From JAVBLW01 sp031553215 (GTDB taxonomy: Bacteria; Bacillota_I; Bacilli_A; Acholeplasmatales; Anaeroplasmataceae), in contig JAVBLW010000006.1 of NCBI GenBank assembly GCA_031553215.1, forward strand, positions 186,001 to 250,000: a DNA stretch of 64,000 bases, given 5' to 3'. Position 1 is the stretch's first letter; each line of letters starts with the position of its first letter. Made by a program: the position numbers and the translations under genes. Positions 43,466 through 52,219 of this stretch are shown piece by piece. The notes beneath the pieces are model-generated. The model ran no database searches, was not told where the DNA came from, and saw only the letters and a program-made list of their open reading frames with translations.

Positions 43466-44752
43466 TTATATAACAATCGCTAACATTAATAATGTTGCGA
43501 TTCCGGTTATAGGAACTATTGCTAATCCATATAATGCAAAATCCTTAAATGATAGTTTAACATCTTCTTTTTTAAGAATATTCATCCACATTATCCCAGC
43601 TAGTGCACCAATTGGAGTTAGACAAGCCCCTAGGTTAGAGCCTATTATTACGGCATAGATAGAATGTAGTGATGATGCAGGTAATATTTTGATAGCCGCT
43701 AGGCTCATCGGAATATTATTAATTAAATTATCCGCAAATATAGAGAAGAATCCATATACGAAAATATTAGCTAATTTTGAACTCTCACCTAAAGTATTTA
43801 ATAAATCTCCAATTCTTTCCATTACCCCGTATTTATCTAAAGACAATACAATAATAAACATTGATAAGATAAATGGAACCAAATTCCATGGTGCTCTCTT
43901 TATTGCCTTTAAGGCAGCCTTCTTTTCCATTATAAAGGCTATTATCAATAATGTAATTGAAAGAAGTAAACTTATTTTCCACATGTCTATATTTATAAAA
44001 TTAGAGATAGCAAATAGTATTAAACATAATACTAGATGTCCTAAGCCTATAAACATAAGTTTTCTATTCATCTTTGTCTCTTCTACTTCAATTAACTCAA
44101 TTGGCTTTTTCAAATCACGAGAGAAAAGGAATAATAAAATTCCAAATGAAATAGTACCTCCTACTAATGTAGGCAATAACATTACTTTAAAATATTCAAA
44201 GAAAGAAATATCAAAAGTTAATGATAAAAATATATTAGTTGGGTTACCTATCATTAACATCATACTCCAGGTATTAGCTGCGACAAATTCCGCAATTAAA
44301 TAAGGAATAGGATTAATTTTAGTTCTCTTCGCTAGCATACAAATAAAAGGTGAGAACGTTAATATTATAATATCATTAGACGTAAAAATCGTAAGAACTG
44401 AAACCAATAAATATAATGCAATAAACAATTTCAGTTGACTATTCTTACAATATTTAGCTGTCTTAGCCGCTAAATAACTAAAGAATCCTACTTCATCTAA
44501 AATGATTGATATAATTGTGACTGATATAAACAATATCAGTATTTCAACAGGATTAACCGTTTCTTTTTTAGATAATTCAAATATCTCATTAATTCCTATT
44601 CGAAGGGTTAAAATTAATAATATTGCCCCGACTAAAGCAACTATCCAAAAAGATGCAAAGCTTCTTTTTCTTATCTTAAAACTTGGAAATTTAATTATGC
44701 ATGTAATAAGTGCAACAATGGTTAAAACGCTAATAATAATTGTTAATATCAT
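43466..44752 (-). CDS. ArsB/SLC13-type anion permease
   Basis: The 428-residue protein has about 11 transmembrane helices. It shows the ion-transporter superfamily halves (LYLLVSVLTIFTSNDIIILT; FGFFSIFADNLINNIPMSLA) with NDIIIL and NNIPM loops typical of ArsB and related carriers. It could export arsenite or carry dicarboxylate or another anion. There is no ars regulator, arsenate reductase or ATPase near it, so the substrate remains open. It has its own terminator. Confidence 0.78.
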   Translation of the reverse strand: MILTIIISVLTIVALITCIIKFPSFKIRKRSFASFWIVALVGAILLILTLRIGINEIFELSKKETVNPVEILILFISVTIISIILDEVGFFSYLAAKTAKYCKNSQLKLFIALYLLVSVLTIFTSNDIIILTFSPFICMLAKRTKINPIPYLIAEFVAANTWSMMLMIGNPTNIFLSLTFDISFFEYFKVMLLPTLVGGTISFGILLFLFSRDLKKPIELIEVEETKMNRKLMFIGLGHLVLCLILFAISNFINIDMWKISLLLSITLLIIAFIMEKKAALKAIKRAPWNLVPFILSMFIIVLSLDKYGVMERIGDLLNTLGESSKLANIFVYGFFSIFADNLINNIPMSLAAIKILPASSLHSIYAVIIGSNLGACLTPIGALAGIMWMNILKKEDVKLSFKDFALYGLAIVPITGIATLLMLAIVI

Positions 44753-44799
44753 AGTATCCCTCGAATTCTTATTACATTATATCAAAGGTCATATTAAAG

Positions 44800-46041
44800 T
44801 TAAATACCTTTATTTTTTTTCTTACAAACAAAATAACTTCCTATCAAAATTAACTCAACAATACATGTTGCATATATTATTTTATCAACTATTACTTTTT
44901 GTTTCCAAGCACTTCGTACACTATTATACAATATAAATTTATTCTCTTTTTCATATATTTCTACATTACTCCAAAGCATAAGATAACATTTTGTTAATTT
45001 ATTAGTGTAGAATTCACTAAACGAAACAAGCATATCTGAACAGCGCAATCCCATATCATAACCAACATAATTAAATTTAAGCTCATCAGTAAGTTGCATA
45101 TATTCATTTTGTAAATCATTACTAGTAAAAACCAAGTCAATATTATAGATACCAAGTGGCATTTTTGGATCAATCTGTTTTTTTATGCCAACATGCGTAA
45201 TATATACATACCCATTACTATCTTTAGTTATGGTTACCGTATTCATTTCTTCCAATGTATATACATCCATATCAAAATAATATCGTGGTAAGCATTGCAC
45301 TATAGCAATTCCTATAATATTAGCAAGTATGATAATTAATCCTATTGATGTAAATATTTTCTTTATTTTTATATTTTTATTAAGTGTTTCCTTAAACTTC
45401 TCACTTATCATATCATCTTCTAATAATGTCTTATTATAGTTATGACAAAATACGGAAGATAGAATAAAAAACGAATATAAACATTTTAAAACTAACATCT
45501 TCTTTTCTATTAAGTAACGTTCTTTAGATAAATCATATTCAGCATCTGATATTTTATATAATGTATTATTATAAGTAGTTATCATTATAATTAATCCTAC
45601 TATATATGAAACAATAGCAAAGATAATTAAAACTATCGAAAGGATATTTATACCTTCACTAGGTGTAGATTGCCCTCTAATTACAATACCTATAATTAGT
45701 AATATAACAAAAAGTCCAAAACCTCCAAAGGATAAATACATTTTATTGATAAACCCAGTCATAGTATTTTTGATCATATTTTTTATGATTTTATCGTTAT
45801 TAATAACATTATTTTTTTCTTCTACAGCTGAGTCTTTTTTACCTCTAATTAATTCATCACAAGTTACATTAAATATATCAGCAATTACTGGTATTAGTGT
45901 AATATCTGGACTAGTATTATCATTTTCCCAACTTGATACCGTCTTATTTGATACACTTAACAAATCTGCCAAATCCTGTTGTGTATATCCTTTTGCCTTT
46001 CTTAATGTAGCTATGAAATTTCCAATAGATTTTTTTTCCAT
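44800..46041 (-). CDS. Xre-family regulator with membrane domain
   Basis: The 413-residue protein starts with an Xre HTH (IATLRKAKGYTQQDLADLLS, 9-28, then VSNKTVSSWEND) to about residue 65. Membrane helices follow at about 98-118, 128-150 and 228-250, with a final one near 392-410. A soluble, probably extracellular part lies between (about 255-385). RBS AGGAGG is well placed. It is likely a transmembrane regulator whose outer domain senses an envelope signal; the target genes are unknown. Confidence 0.8.
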   Translation of the reverse strand: MEKKSIGNFIATLRKAKGYTQQDLADLLSVSNKTVSSWENDNTSPDITLIPVIADIFNVTCDELIRGKKDSAVEEKNNVINNDKIIKNMIKNTMTGFINKMYLSFGGFGLFVILLIIGIVIRGQSTPSEGINILSIVLIIFAIVSYIVGLIIMITTYNNTLYKISDAEYDLSKERYLIEKKMLVLKCLYSFFILSSVFCHNYNKTLLEDDMISEKFKETLNKNIKIKKIFTSIGLIIILANIIGIAIVQCLPRYYFDMDVYTLEEMNTVTITKDSNGYVYITHVGIKKQIDPKMPLGIYNIDLVFTSNDLQNEYMQLTDELKFNYVGYDMGLRCSDMLVSFSEFYTNKLTKCYLMLWSNVEIYEKENKFILYNSVRSAWKQKVIVDKIIYATCIVELILIGSYFVCKKKNKGI

Positions 46042-46164
46042 AGTATCGCCTCCTACCTTTATTCTAGATTTCCAAGATAAAAAAGCATACCTTTATCTTT
46101 AAGAATTTGTCTATGTTTCATAGAATTATAAGTTTTATTATATAAGACCTAAAAAAATATACAA

Positions 46165-46192
46165 GAAAAAATGAGCATTTTACTGCTCATTT
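46165..46192 (-). terminator. Terminator, copy of the one after the YibE/F gene
   Basis: Arms AAATGAGCA and TGCTCATTT around a GTAAAA-type loop, then a T run on the minus strand. About 45 of 48 surrounding bases match 47217-47264. One stem pair differs in a compensatory way (T-A here, C-G there). The TAA of a duplicated C terminus (ETSLNEQ) lies in the loop. It probably ends the 170-residue gene transcript. Confidence 0.75.
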
Positions 46193-46232
46193 AATGAAGT
46201 TTCATATTTATTAAAATTATTTTGAAATTCAT

Positions 46233-46331
46233 CTATTTTTCTATATCACTCATAAGAAACGTTATTTTATTATATTTTTTGTTATAAACATTATTCACAT
46301 CAATAGTTAAAATAACAATTTTACCTTTCAT
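46233..46331 (-). pseudogene. Short frameshifted ORF, possible remnant
   Basis: A 32-codon ORF (MKGKIVILTIDVNNVYNKKY and onwards, ending SDIEK-stop) without a clear RBS. In the adjacent frame the reading continues as DEFQNNFNKYETSLNEQ-stop and ends exactly like the YibE/F gene. It looks like a fragment built from a duplicated 3' end. Apart from the terminator and this fragment, the 46042-46354 gap is empty. Confidence 0.25.
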
Positions 46332-46354
46332 TTTATAATTATCACACTATCAGA

Positions 46355-46867
46355 TCAATATTTTAGAATTTCATTCAATTTAACCATATATATAGAATCA
46401 AAATCTTTCCATGAATCTTCTTCCAAATAATTAATTATCTCATATAAAGCATTTATCTTTTGCATTGAACTCTCTTCATTAGATGAAACATAAAGTTCTA
46501 ATAAATTTTTAAACCAAATAATATCTTTATTTTGATGTGAATAAAATATTTTGTCCTTTATTATATCTATAAAATTACTTTTATTATTCAAAACAAATTC
46601 TTCTATCGTATTAAATCCAGGCCAATTCTTGTCTTGCCACCATGTTAATAAATTACTTTTTATATCATCTATTCTAGGTATACCTCTTTTAACTAAAATA
46701 GTTGCAAATGCATACCAATATTTTTTATTCGAATAGATTTGACCTGGTTCAGTAAATTGCATCAAAAAAGTATTATTTGGTAATTCACCATTAGAGAAAT
46801 AATCTATTGCATCATTAAATATATCAATATTTTGTTCATCTAAATCTTCAATTTTATATTCCTTCAT
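46355..46867 (-). CDS. DUF5071-like small protein
   Basis: The 170-residue soluble protein has the segment IDDIKSNLLTWWQDKNWPGF (about 74-93), which resembles the conserved leucine-tryptophan-rich LLxWLQDxNWPGA core of DUF5071-type proteins. Members often occur near toxin-immunity loci, but no toxin gene is here. It stands alone, and the function is unknown. Confidence 0.55.
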   Translation of the reverse strand: MKEYKIEDLDEQNIDIFNDAIDYFSNGELPNNTFLMQFTEPGQIYSNKKYWYAFATILVKRGIPRIDDIKSNLLTWWQDKNWPGFNTIEEFVLNNKSNFIDIIKDKIFYSHQNKDIIWFKNLLELYVSSNEESSMQKINALYEIINYLEEDSWKDFDSIYMVKLNEILKY

Positions 46868-47234
46868 AATATGGCTTTTCCTTTCATCAAAATTGTTTAA
46901 AATAACAACCCTATAAAGAATAATATATTCAAAGCAATTAAGGTAATTACACGTTTGTCTTTTTTCATTATTATCAAATTAGTTTCCCTAGACTAATTTT
47001 CAACCCCGTTTCCCCTGTTAATTTAAACTTAACATGTATTTTACCATTCACTTCTAAGTTTTACAATAATTTACATTTTTTTCGTTCGACAAACCATTTT
47101 TAATATCTGACATTCTATATTACATTCCGTATAAATTCATTTTAAATTACGCCTATTTGTTTACTTGTTTTTAAAAATAAATTTTTAGCTACTACATCAT
47201 TAAACCTACATTGTTACAAGAAAAAACGAGCATT
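46868..47234 (-). other. Gene-free stretch
   Basis: The only ORF-like content is a possible 23-codon peptide near 46900-46968 (MKKDKRVITLIALNILFFIG), a single hydrophobic helix without an RBS. The motif CGTTCGACAAA at 47083-47093 also occurs, inverted, at 5642-5652. Otherwise this is AT-rich DNA with no RNA or promoter that I can defend. Confidence 0.4.
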
Positions 47235-47247
47235 TTACTGCTCGTTT
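47221..47247 (-). terminator. Terminator overlapping the end of the YibE/F gene
   Basis: Arms AAACGAGCA and TGCTCGTTT with the stop codon in the loop, followed by a T run on the minus strand. A near copy is at 46165-46192. Confidence 0.82.
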
Positions 47248-48398
47248 AATGAAGTTTCAGGTTTCTTTTTTCTAGTTAAGAAAAAACCACTAGTTAATGC
47301 AGTAAAAGGTGCAACTGCAACTAATCCAAAACTTCCTATAATAGTATCTGCAATTTCTGCGGAAATATATTTATAATTTAGGATATTTTCTATTGGAGTT
47401 CCTTGTGCCATAAAAACCATCAATAGTGCTATATATCCTCCAGAATACGCCAAGAGTAATGTTGTAGTCATTGTACCCATTGCAGCTCTACCCACATTTA
47501 ATCCTGATTTTGTTGCCTCCTTAAAGGAGATATCGGGTTTCTTTTCTACTACCTCATTCACAGCTGAAGTTATATCAACTGCAATATCCATTAATGCTCC
47601 ACTAGATCCAATAAAGATAGTTGCCATATATATCTTAGTTAAATCTAGATTTGCATATCCAGCATATAATAATGATTCAGAGTTAGGCATTATTGCTCCA
47701 TGTATTTTAAACATATCGGTAAATGTCATTCCTAATACTGCAGTTGTAATTATCCCTAGAACACTACCGGATATAGCAGATAGGGATTTCTTTTCAAATC
47801 CATATACAAGGGATATAATAAGTATGGTTAATCCACATACAATTAGTAATCCTAAAAGTACTGGATTTTGTCCTTTCAAATAGCATGGAACGAGTACCTT
47901 CCAAATTGCTAAAACAGTTAATACAAAGGATAATATTGATTTTACCCCAGTCTTACCTGCAAAAATAATTAGGAAAATAATAAATATTACTGCTAAAAAT
48001 ATTTCTTTATTTATTCGGTAATGATCTATAATACTCGCACTTAGAATTATTCCCTCATCATAACTTATTCTTATTTGTACTTTATCTCCAACCTCGAAAA
48101 ATTTATCGGTTTCTAGTGAACCTGTTAACAAATTAACTCCTGTAATAGTTTGTCCCTTAAATTTACCACTTGTTACTTTCACAACACATCTTTGTTCTCC
48201 TGATTGTATAACCCCTATTGTCCATATTGAAGAATTGTCTACCTCTAAAACCTTTGCAGTACAACTTTCAGTTCCTGAATATGTATTTGCTTTTTCAAAA
48301 CCAGTAGGTATCAATAATAATATTACTATCAAAAGTAAAGTTATTATTAAAGGTAATTCTTTTTTTGCTTTTTTTAATATATTCTCTTTTTTTAACAT
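47235..48398 (-). CDS. YibE/F family membrane protein
   Basis: The 387-residue protein begins with a transmembrane helix, then an extracellular beta domain (about 40-125, CTAKVLEVDNSSIWTIGVIQ) and about seven helices (130-375). The conserved cytoplasmic and membrane segments of YibE/F are present (GSSGALMDIAVDITSAVNEV; LNVGRAAMGTMTTTLLLAYS). Family function is unknown, though transport has been proposed. RBS AGGAGA upstream. It ends within its terminator and lies next to, but is probably not co-transcribed with, the alkaline phosphatase. Confidence 0.87.
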   Translation of the reverse strand: MLKKENILKKAKKELPLIITLLLIVILLLIPTGFEKANTYSGTESCTAKVLEVDNSSIWTIGVIQSGEQRCVVKVTSGKFKGQTITGVNLLTGSLETDKFFEVGDKVQIRISYDEGIILSASIIDHYRINKEIFLAVIFIIFLIIFAGKTGVKSILSFVLTVLAIWKVLVPCYLKGQNPVLLGLLIVCGLTILIISLVYGFEKKSLSAISGSVLGIITTAVLGMTFTDMFKIHGAIMPNSESLLYAGYANLDLTKIYMATIFIGSSGALMDIAVDITSAVNEVVEKKPDISFKEATKSGLNVGRAAMGTMTTTLLLAYSGGYIALLMVFMAQGTPIENILNYKYISAEIADTIIGSFGLVAVAPFTALTSGFFLTRKKKPETSLNEQ

Positions 48399-48422
48399 AT
48401 TTATTTCTCCTAATATGCAAAG

Positions 48423-48450
48423 ATGTAGAAGTACCTTTGTACTTCTACAT
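48423..48450 (-). terminator. Hairpin after the alkaline phosphatase gene
   Basis: Perfect 12-base arms ATGTAGAAGTAC and GTACTTCTACAT; the following T run on the minus strand is short (CTTTGC). Likely terminator of the phosphatase. Confidence 0.55.
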
Positions 48451-48463
48451 TACTTTATTGTTT

Positions 48464-50056
48464 CTAGCAGATTCCTGTTAAAGAGGCTAGTGTTTTATAA
48501 ATATCAGTGTTATCATAATATCCTGAGAAATTTTCTGCTCCTGCACCTTGAGCAAATACGGGAACAGGTATTCCTGTATGAGCATATGATGAGAAACTAA
48601 TTCCTGATTTATTATTTAAGATATGAGTTACTGTGACAGAAATTGGTTTATATGATCCATATAGAATTCCTAATTCTTGAGCTGAAGCTAATGTTGTATT
48701 CTTAATTTGTTTATTATAAGCGGCTTCTAATAATGAATATTCATAATCAGTTAGTACTAGATTTCCACTTTTTGCAACATTAGAACCAGAAGCAACTGAT
48801 AATCCAAAGTATTGTTTTACATCTGCTAATACTGTTTCAAATGAAGTTTCGCTTGTGTAGCTTGATGCGATATCACTATCAAATTTAGCAAAAGATATTT
48901 TTTGATTTTTCAAGTTAGTTAGATATGTATCGTAGTTAGTACCAGCATAACCAATTGTTAAACCACCTGTTTCATGATCTCCTGTTACTAAAATCAATGT
49001 TTCATCTTTATGTGAATTGTAGAATGAAATTGCTTCATCTACTGCGTGTGATAATGCTATAGTATCGTGTATTGTTGAAGCTGCATCATTAGCATGACAA
49101 GCCCAGTCAATCTTTCCACCTTCTACCATCATGAAGAATCCTTTATCATTATCTAGCATATCAATCCCTTTTGATACATAATCAGATAATTTCCATTCAT
49201 CTGCACTTGCATCTATTTGATAGCTCATTGATCCTGCATCGGCAATTGTTTCAGCAACTACTATTGATTTTCCATCACTTGCTTTTAAGGCTTTAGCTTC
49301 TGCTTGAGTTTTTACTACATTATACCCAGCAGCCTCTGCTTTTGTATATAAATTATCTGCACCTGTACCAGGTTGTAATAATTCGCCACCAGCAAAGTAA
49401 TCAAAGTTACTAGCAATTAATTCTTCTCCGATAGCATAGTAACTATTTCTAGACGCTTGGTGGGCATAGAATGCTGCAGGAGTTGCATGGTTTAAGTTTA
49501 CGCTTGTAACAACTCCAATTTTATAATCTTGTTGCGCTTTTAATTGTTCAGCAATTGTATCATATTTAATTTTGAATGTAGTATCCATATTAATAGTACC
49601 ACTATAAGTTTTCTTTCCTGTCGCAATTGATGTCGCAGTTGATGCTGAATCTGGACAGAAAGATGTAGAGTCAAATGTTTGTGCTGAACCAGTTGTTTCA
49701 AAATTCATAAAGCTTAAATCTTGTTGAACTACTCCTCCATTTGATCCTGTTGCCCCTAAATAGTAAGATGTCGCTTGAATCTGTGGATAACTCATTCCAT
49801 CTCCTATAAATAAGAATACATACTTAGGTTTTTTCACTTCTTTAGTAGTATCTCCAGTAATGATATTAATGTTGTTATTGATAACTGTACTATTGCTGTT
49901 ATCAGCACTATTATTATTATCTGTGTTTCCTGTTTGGCCTGAGTCAGTCGTCTGACTTTGTTTACTTCCATCATTTTCACTTGAATCATCATCTTTACAT
50001 CCAACTAATGTAAAAATTGATGCACATGCCATAAAGGCACCTAAAAGTTTTTTCAT
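48464..50056 (-). CDS. Alkaline phosphatase, lipoprotein
   Basis: The 530-residue protein has a lipoprotein signal (hydrophobic core, lipobox LVGC with Cys20), then a Ser/Asn/Asp-rich linker (about 22-70) and an alkaline phosphatase domain. The fold shows GDGMSYPQ, the nucleophile in CPDSASTATSIATGKKT, FMMVEGGKIDWACHAND and VTGDHETGG with the His and Asp metal ligands. It releases phosphate outside the membrane. A row of TTTACA-like repeats upstream suggests PhoP control. The insert and long linker are common in Bacillota members. Confidence 0.93.
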   Translation of the reverse strand: MKKLLGAFMACASIFTLVGCKDDDSSENDGSKQSQTTDSGQTGNTDNNNSADNSNSTVINNNINIITGDTTKEVKKPKYVFLFIGDGMSYPQIQATSYYLGATGSNGGVVQQDLSFMNFETTGSAQTFDSTSFCPDSASTATSIATGKKTYSGTINMDTTFKIKYDTIAEQLKAQQDYKIGVVTSVNLNHATPAAFYAHQASRNSYYAIGEELIASNFDYFAGGELLQPGTGADNLYTKAEAAGYNVVKTQAEAKALKASDGKSIVVAETIADAGSMSYQIDASADEWKLSDYVSKGIDMLDNDKGFFMMVEGGKIDWACHANDAASTIHDTIALSHAVDEAISFYNSHKDETLILVTGDHETGGLTIGYAGTNYDTYLTNLKNQKISFAKFDSDIASSYTSETSFETVLADVKQYFGLSVASGSNVAKSGNLVLTDYEYSLLEAAYNKQIKNTTLASAQELGILYGSYKPISVTVTHILNNKSGISFSSYAHTGIPVPVFAQGAGAENFSGYYDNTDIYKTLASLTGIC

Positions 50057-50114
50057 TCTCTAATTCCTCCTATGATTTCACATTTATTTTATATTAAATA
50101 CTTTTTTTAATATA

Positions 50115-50150
50115 TTGTAATTATGTAAATGAGTGTAAAGAGAACGTAAA
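50115..50150 (-). promoter_or_regulatory. Candidate Pho box upstream of the alkaline phosphatase
   Basis: On the minus strand four TTTACA-like hexamers stand in a row: TTTACG (50145-50150), TTTACA (50134-50139), TTTACA (50124-50129) and TTACAA (50115-50120), spaced 11, 10 and 9 bases. They lie upstream of the phosphatase start. In Bacillus, PhoP binds direct TT(A/T)ACA repeats at 11-base steps. Phosphate-starvation induction is inferred. Confidence 0.6.
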
Positions 50151-50187
50151 GTAAAATAAAGAAATATAAAATTTATAAATAAAAAAA

Positions 50188-50225
50188 GATTTGCAAACTA
50201 CCTAATTGCTAGAAGTTTACAAATC
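50188..50225. terminator. Terminator of the beta-propeller gene
   Basis: Arms GATTTGCAAACT and AGTTTACAAATC with one wobble; T runs on both sides make it usable in both directions. It lies about 40 bases after the surface-protein gene. Confidence 0.75.
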
Positions 50226-50262
50226 CATTTTTTTTCATAGTATATTATTATTTTTTAATTAA

Positions 50263-52131
50263 TTATTCTTTATTATTCTCCGTTTCAAGTTCTCTTGTTT
50301 CTGGTCTATTTAAACTTGTTTTTAAGATTAGTTCATTAATCTTTCTAAATAAAGGTACTAAGAATCCTATTAAACATATATTCTTAAATTCCCATAAGAA
50401 GTATAAAACTATGAATACTAAAATTAATAGCCCAACTACAACTCCTATAACGCCACCAATACCTAATCCATTATTTGAGGAACCATTGGTAGTGCTATTG
50501 TTGTTATTGCTTATGATCCATTTAGCATATAAGGTAGTATCTGAAGTAATCTTTTCCGTACTGAAATTCCATGCTGTTGTACGCGCTTCTTCCTTATACC
50601 ATCCATCAAATGTGTAACCTGTCTTTGTTGGGGCTACTGGTGGATTAATTATACTATTGTCTTCCGCTGTGATAGTAGTTGATATACCTGTATCGGAAAT
50701 AAGAGTTATTGTATGAAGTTTTACCCATTTTATATACAAAGTCGTATTTGAATTCACTACATCATTTTCAAAATTCCATGCTGTTGTACACGCTTCTTCT
50801 TTATACCATCCCTTAAAAACATATCCTGTCTTTGTTGGATCGGTTGGTTTTACGATTTTAGCACCTTTTTCAACATCAGTATCAGTTCCATTAATACTTA
50901 CAGTATAAATTTGAACCCACTTGGCATATAAATTCATATTTTCTGTAACTACATCATTTTCAAAATCCCATGCTGTTGTACATGATTCATCACTGTACCA
51001 GCCTTTAAAGCTATATCCTATTTTTATTGGATTTGTTGGTTTTATTACTAAATCATCTTTTTCATAATCTGAAGTAGTCACGTTATCTCCATTATTATAA
51101 TTAAATGTGACCGTAACTGAATTAGAATTCGCAACTTGATCATACACAGATGGCATAAATCCACCGAATACTCTTGCTACGCCATCTATATTTATATATC
51201 TTGATATAGTAAATGTGTCTAGATTAATAATAATAATAAGTGCTTCATTGGTAGATAAAATATATGCAAGATTTGTTTTGATGTCAATTCCAAGTGTGTA
51301 ATTATTTTGTTCTCTTAACACTAGTGCACTAGCTTCTTTATCTTCTTCTAAATATATTTTTGATATAGCTTTTCCGGTATTTCCTACATATAGATATTTA
51401 CCATTTGCACTAAATTCAACCTCAACACCATAACCAAACACTTCAGTAGAATATCTAGTAAAAGATTCAGTTTCAATATCATATACCATTACATAACTTC
51501 TTGTACTGTTTGTACCTAAAGCCAATTTCTTGCCATTTGGTGAAACAGCCATAGAGTACAATAAATAATCATTTGGTGCGGTTTTCACTGAGCATTGTCC
51601 ATTAGTTAAATCATAGATACATAAATCACTACTAAATTGTGTGCATATATATAGCTTATTCTCAATAATTCTTAAATCGGTATAATGTGCTTCGCTATTA
51701 GGCATTATTAATGTATCAATAAGATCATCATTTTCTAAATCAATAACCCTTATGCATCCTTCTGATCCAACATAGGCTCTCATTCCATCTGATGAAATAA
51801 TTATTGCATATAATTGTGTGTCCCCACAAACAATTGTATTTACAACTGTATTTGTAGACAATTCTATTTTAGAGATAGTAAAATCCATGCAGTTTGAAAC
51901 ATATAAATATTTGCCATCTACTGAATATACACAACTACTTGGAGCTTCTCCGACCGTTATAGTATCTATGACGGTATTTGTAGTCTTATCAATAACCTGA
52001 ATTTTTCCCACATTATAAAGTGGCATATAAATATAATCATTTGTAATCTCCTCTGCATTTGCCTTACCTGTAATTGTAAATAAACATACAATGGAAATTA
52101 TTAATAATATTGTTTTAATTGTCTTTTTCAT
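50263..52131 (-). CDS. Surface protein: beta-propeller with three InlB-type repeats
   Basis: The 622-residue protein has an N-terminal signal peptide, then a YncE-like beta-propeller (about 30-335; IQVIDKTTNTVIDTITVGEA, YVGNTGKAISKIYLEEDKEA). Three Listeria-Bacteroides (InlB B) repeats follow, each with KGWY, CTTAW and LYAKW (about 340-400, 405-465, 470-535). An Asn/Ser-rich spacer and one C-terminal transmembrane helix (GVIGVVVGLLILVFIVLYFL) end the protein, with a charged tail. It is probably displayed on the cell surface for binding. The kinase-regulator pair lies upstream and may control it. Confidence 0.85.
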   Translation of the reverse strand: MKKTIKTILLIISIVCLFTITGKANAEEITNDYIYMPLYNVGKIQVIDKTTNTVIDTITVGEAPSSCVYSVDGKYLYVSNCMDFTISKIELSTNTVVNTIVCGDTQLYAIIISSDGMRAYVGSEGCIRVIDLENDDLIDTLIMPNSEAHYTDLRIIENKLYICTQFSSDLCIYDLTNGQCSVKTAPNDYLLYSMAVSPNGKKLALGTNSTRSYVMVYDIETESFTRYSTEVFGYGVEVEFSANGKYLYVGNTGKAISKIYLEEDKEASALVLREQNNYTLGIDIKTNLAYILSTNEALIIIINLDTFTISRYINIDGVARVFGGFMPSVYDQVANSNSVTVTFNYNNGDNVTTSDYEKDDLVIKPTNPIKIGYSFKGWYSDESCTTAWDFENDVVTENMNLYAKWVQIYTVSINGTDTDVEKGAKIVKPTDPTKTGYVFKGWYKEEACTTAWNFENDVVNSNTTLYIKWVKLHTITLISDTGISTTITAEDNSIINPPVAPTKTGYTFDGWYKEEARTTAWNFSTEKITSDTTLYAKWIISNNNNSTTNGSSNNGLGIGGVIGVVVGLLILVFIVLYFLWEFKNICLIGFLVPLFRKINELILKTSLNRPETRELETENNKE

Positions 52132-52180
52132 AATGTACCTCCTACTTATTTATGTACATTATAAAGCACATTGAAAAGCA

Positions 52181-52214
52181 AATGAGATACAAAAAGCAAC
52201 ATTGTATCTCATTT
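52181..52214 (-). terminator. Terminator of the response regulator gene
   Basis: Perfect 12-base arms AATGAGATACAA and TTGTATCTCATT around a ten-base loop; a T-rich tail follows on the minus strand. Confidence 0.72.
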
Positions 52215-52219
52215 TTCTA

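Noticed and set aside
43689..44303. 204-residue plus-strand ORF
   Set aside because: It lies wholly inside the ArsB-like gene on the other strand, has no RBS and reads as the low-complexity complement of membrane helices.
46900..46968. 23-residue hydrophobic peptide as a type I toxin
   Set aside because: No RBS, no promoter and no antisense RNA signal; single-helix peptides of this kind arise easily in AT-rich DNA.
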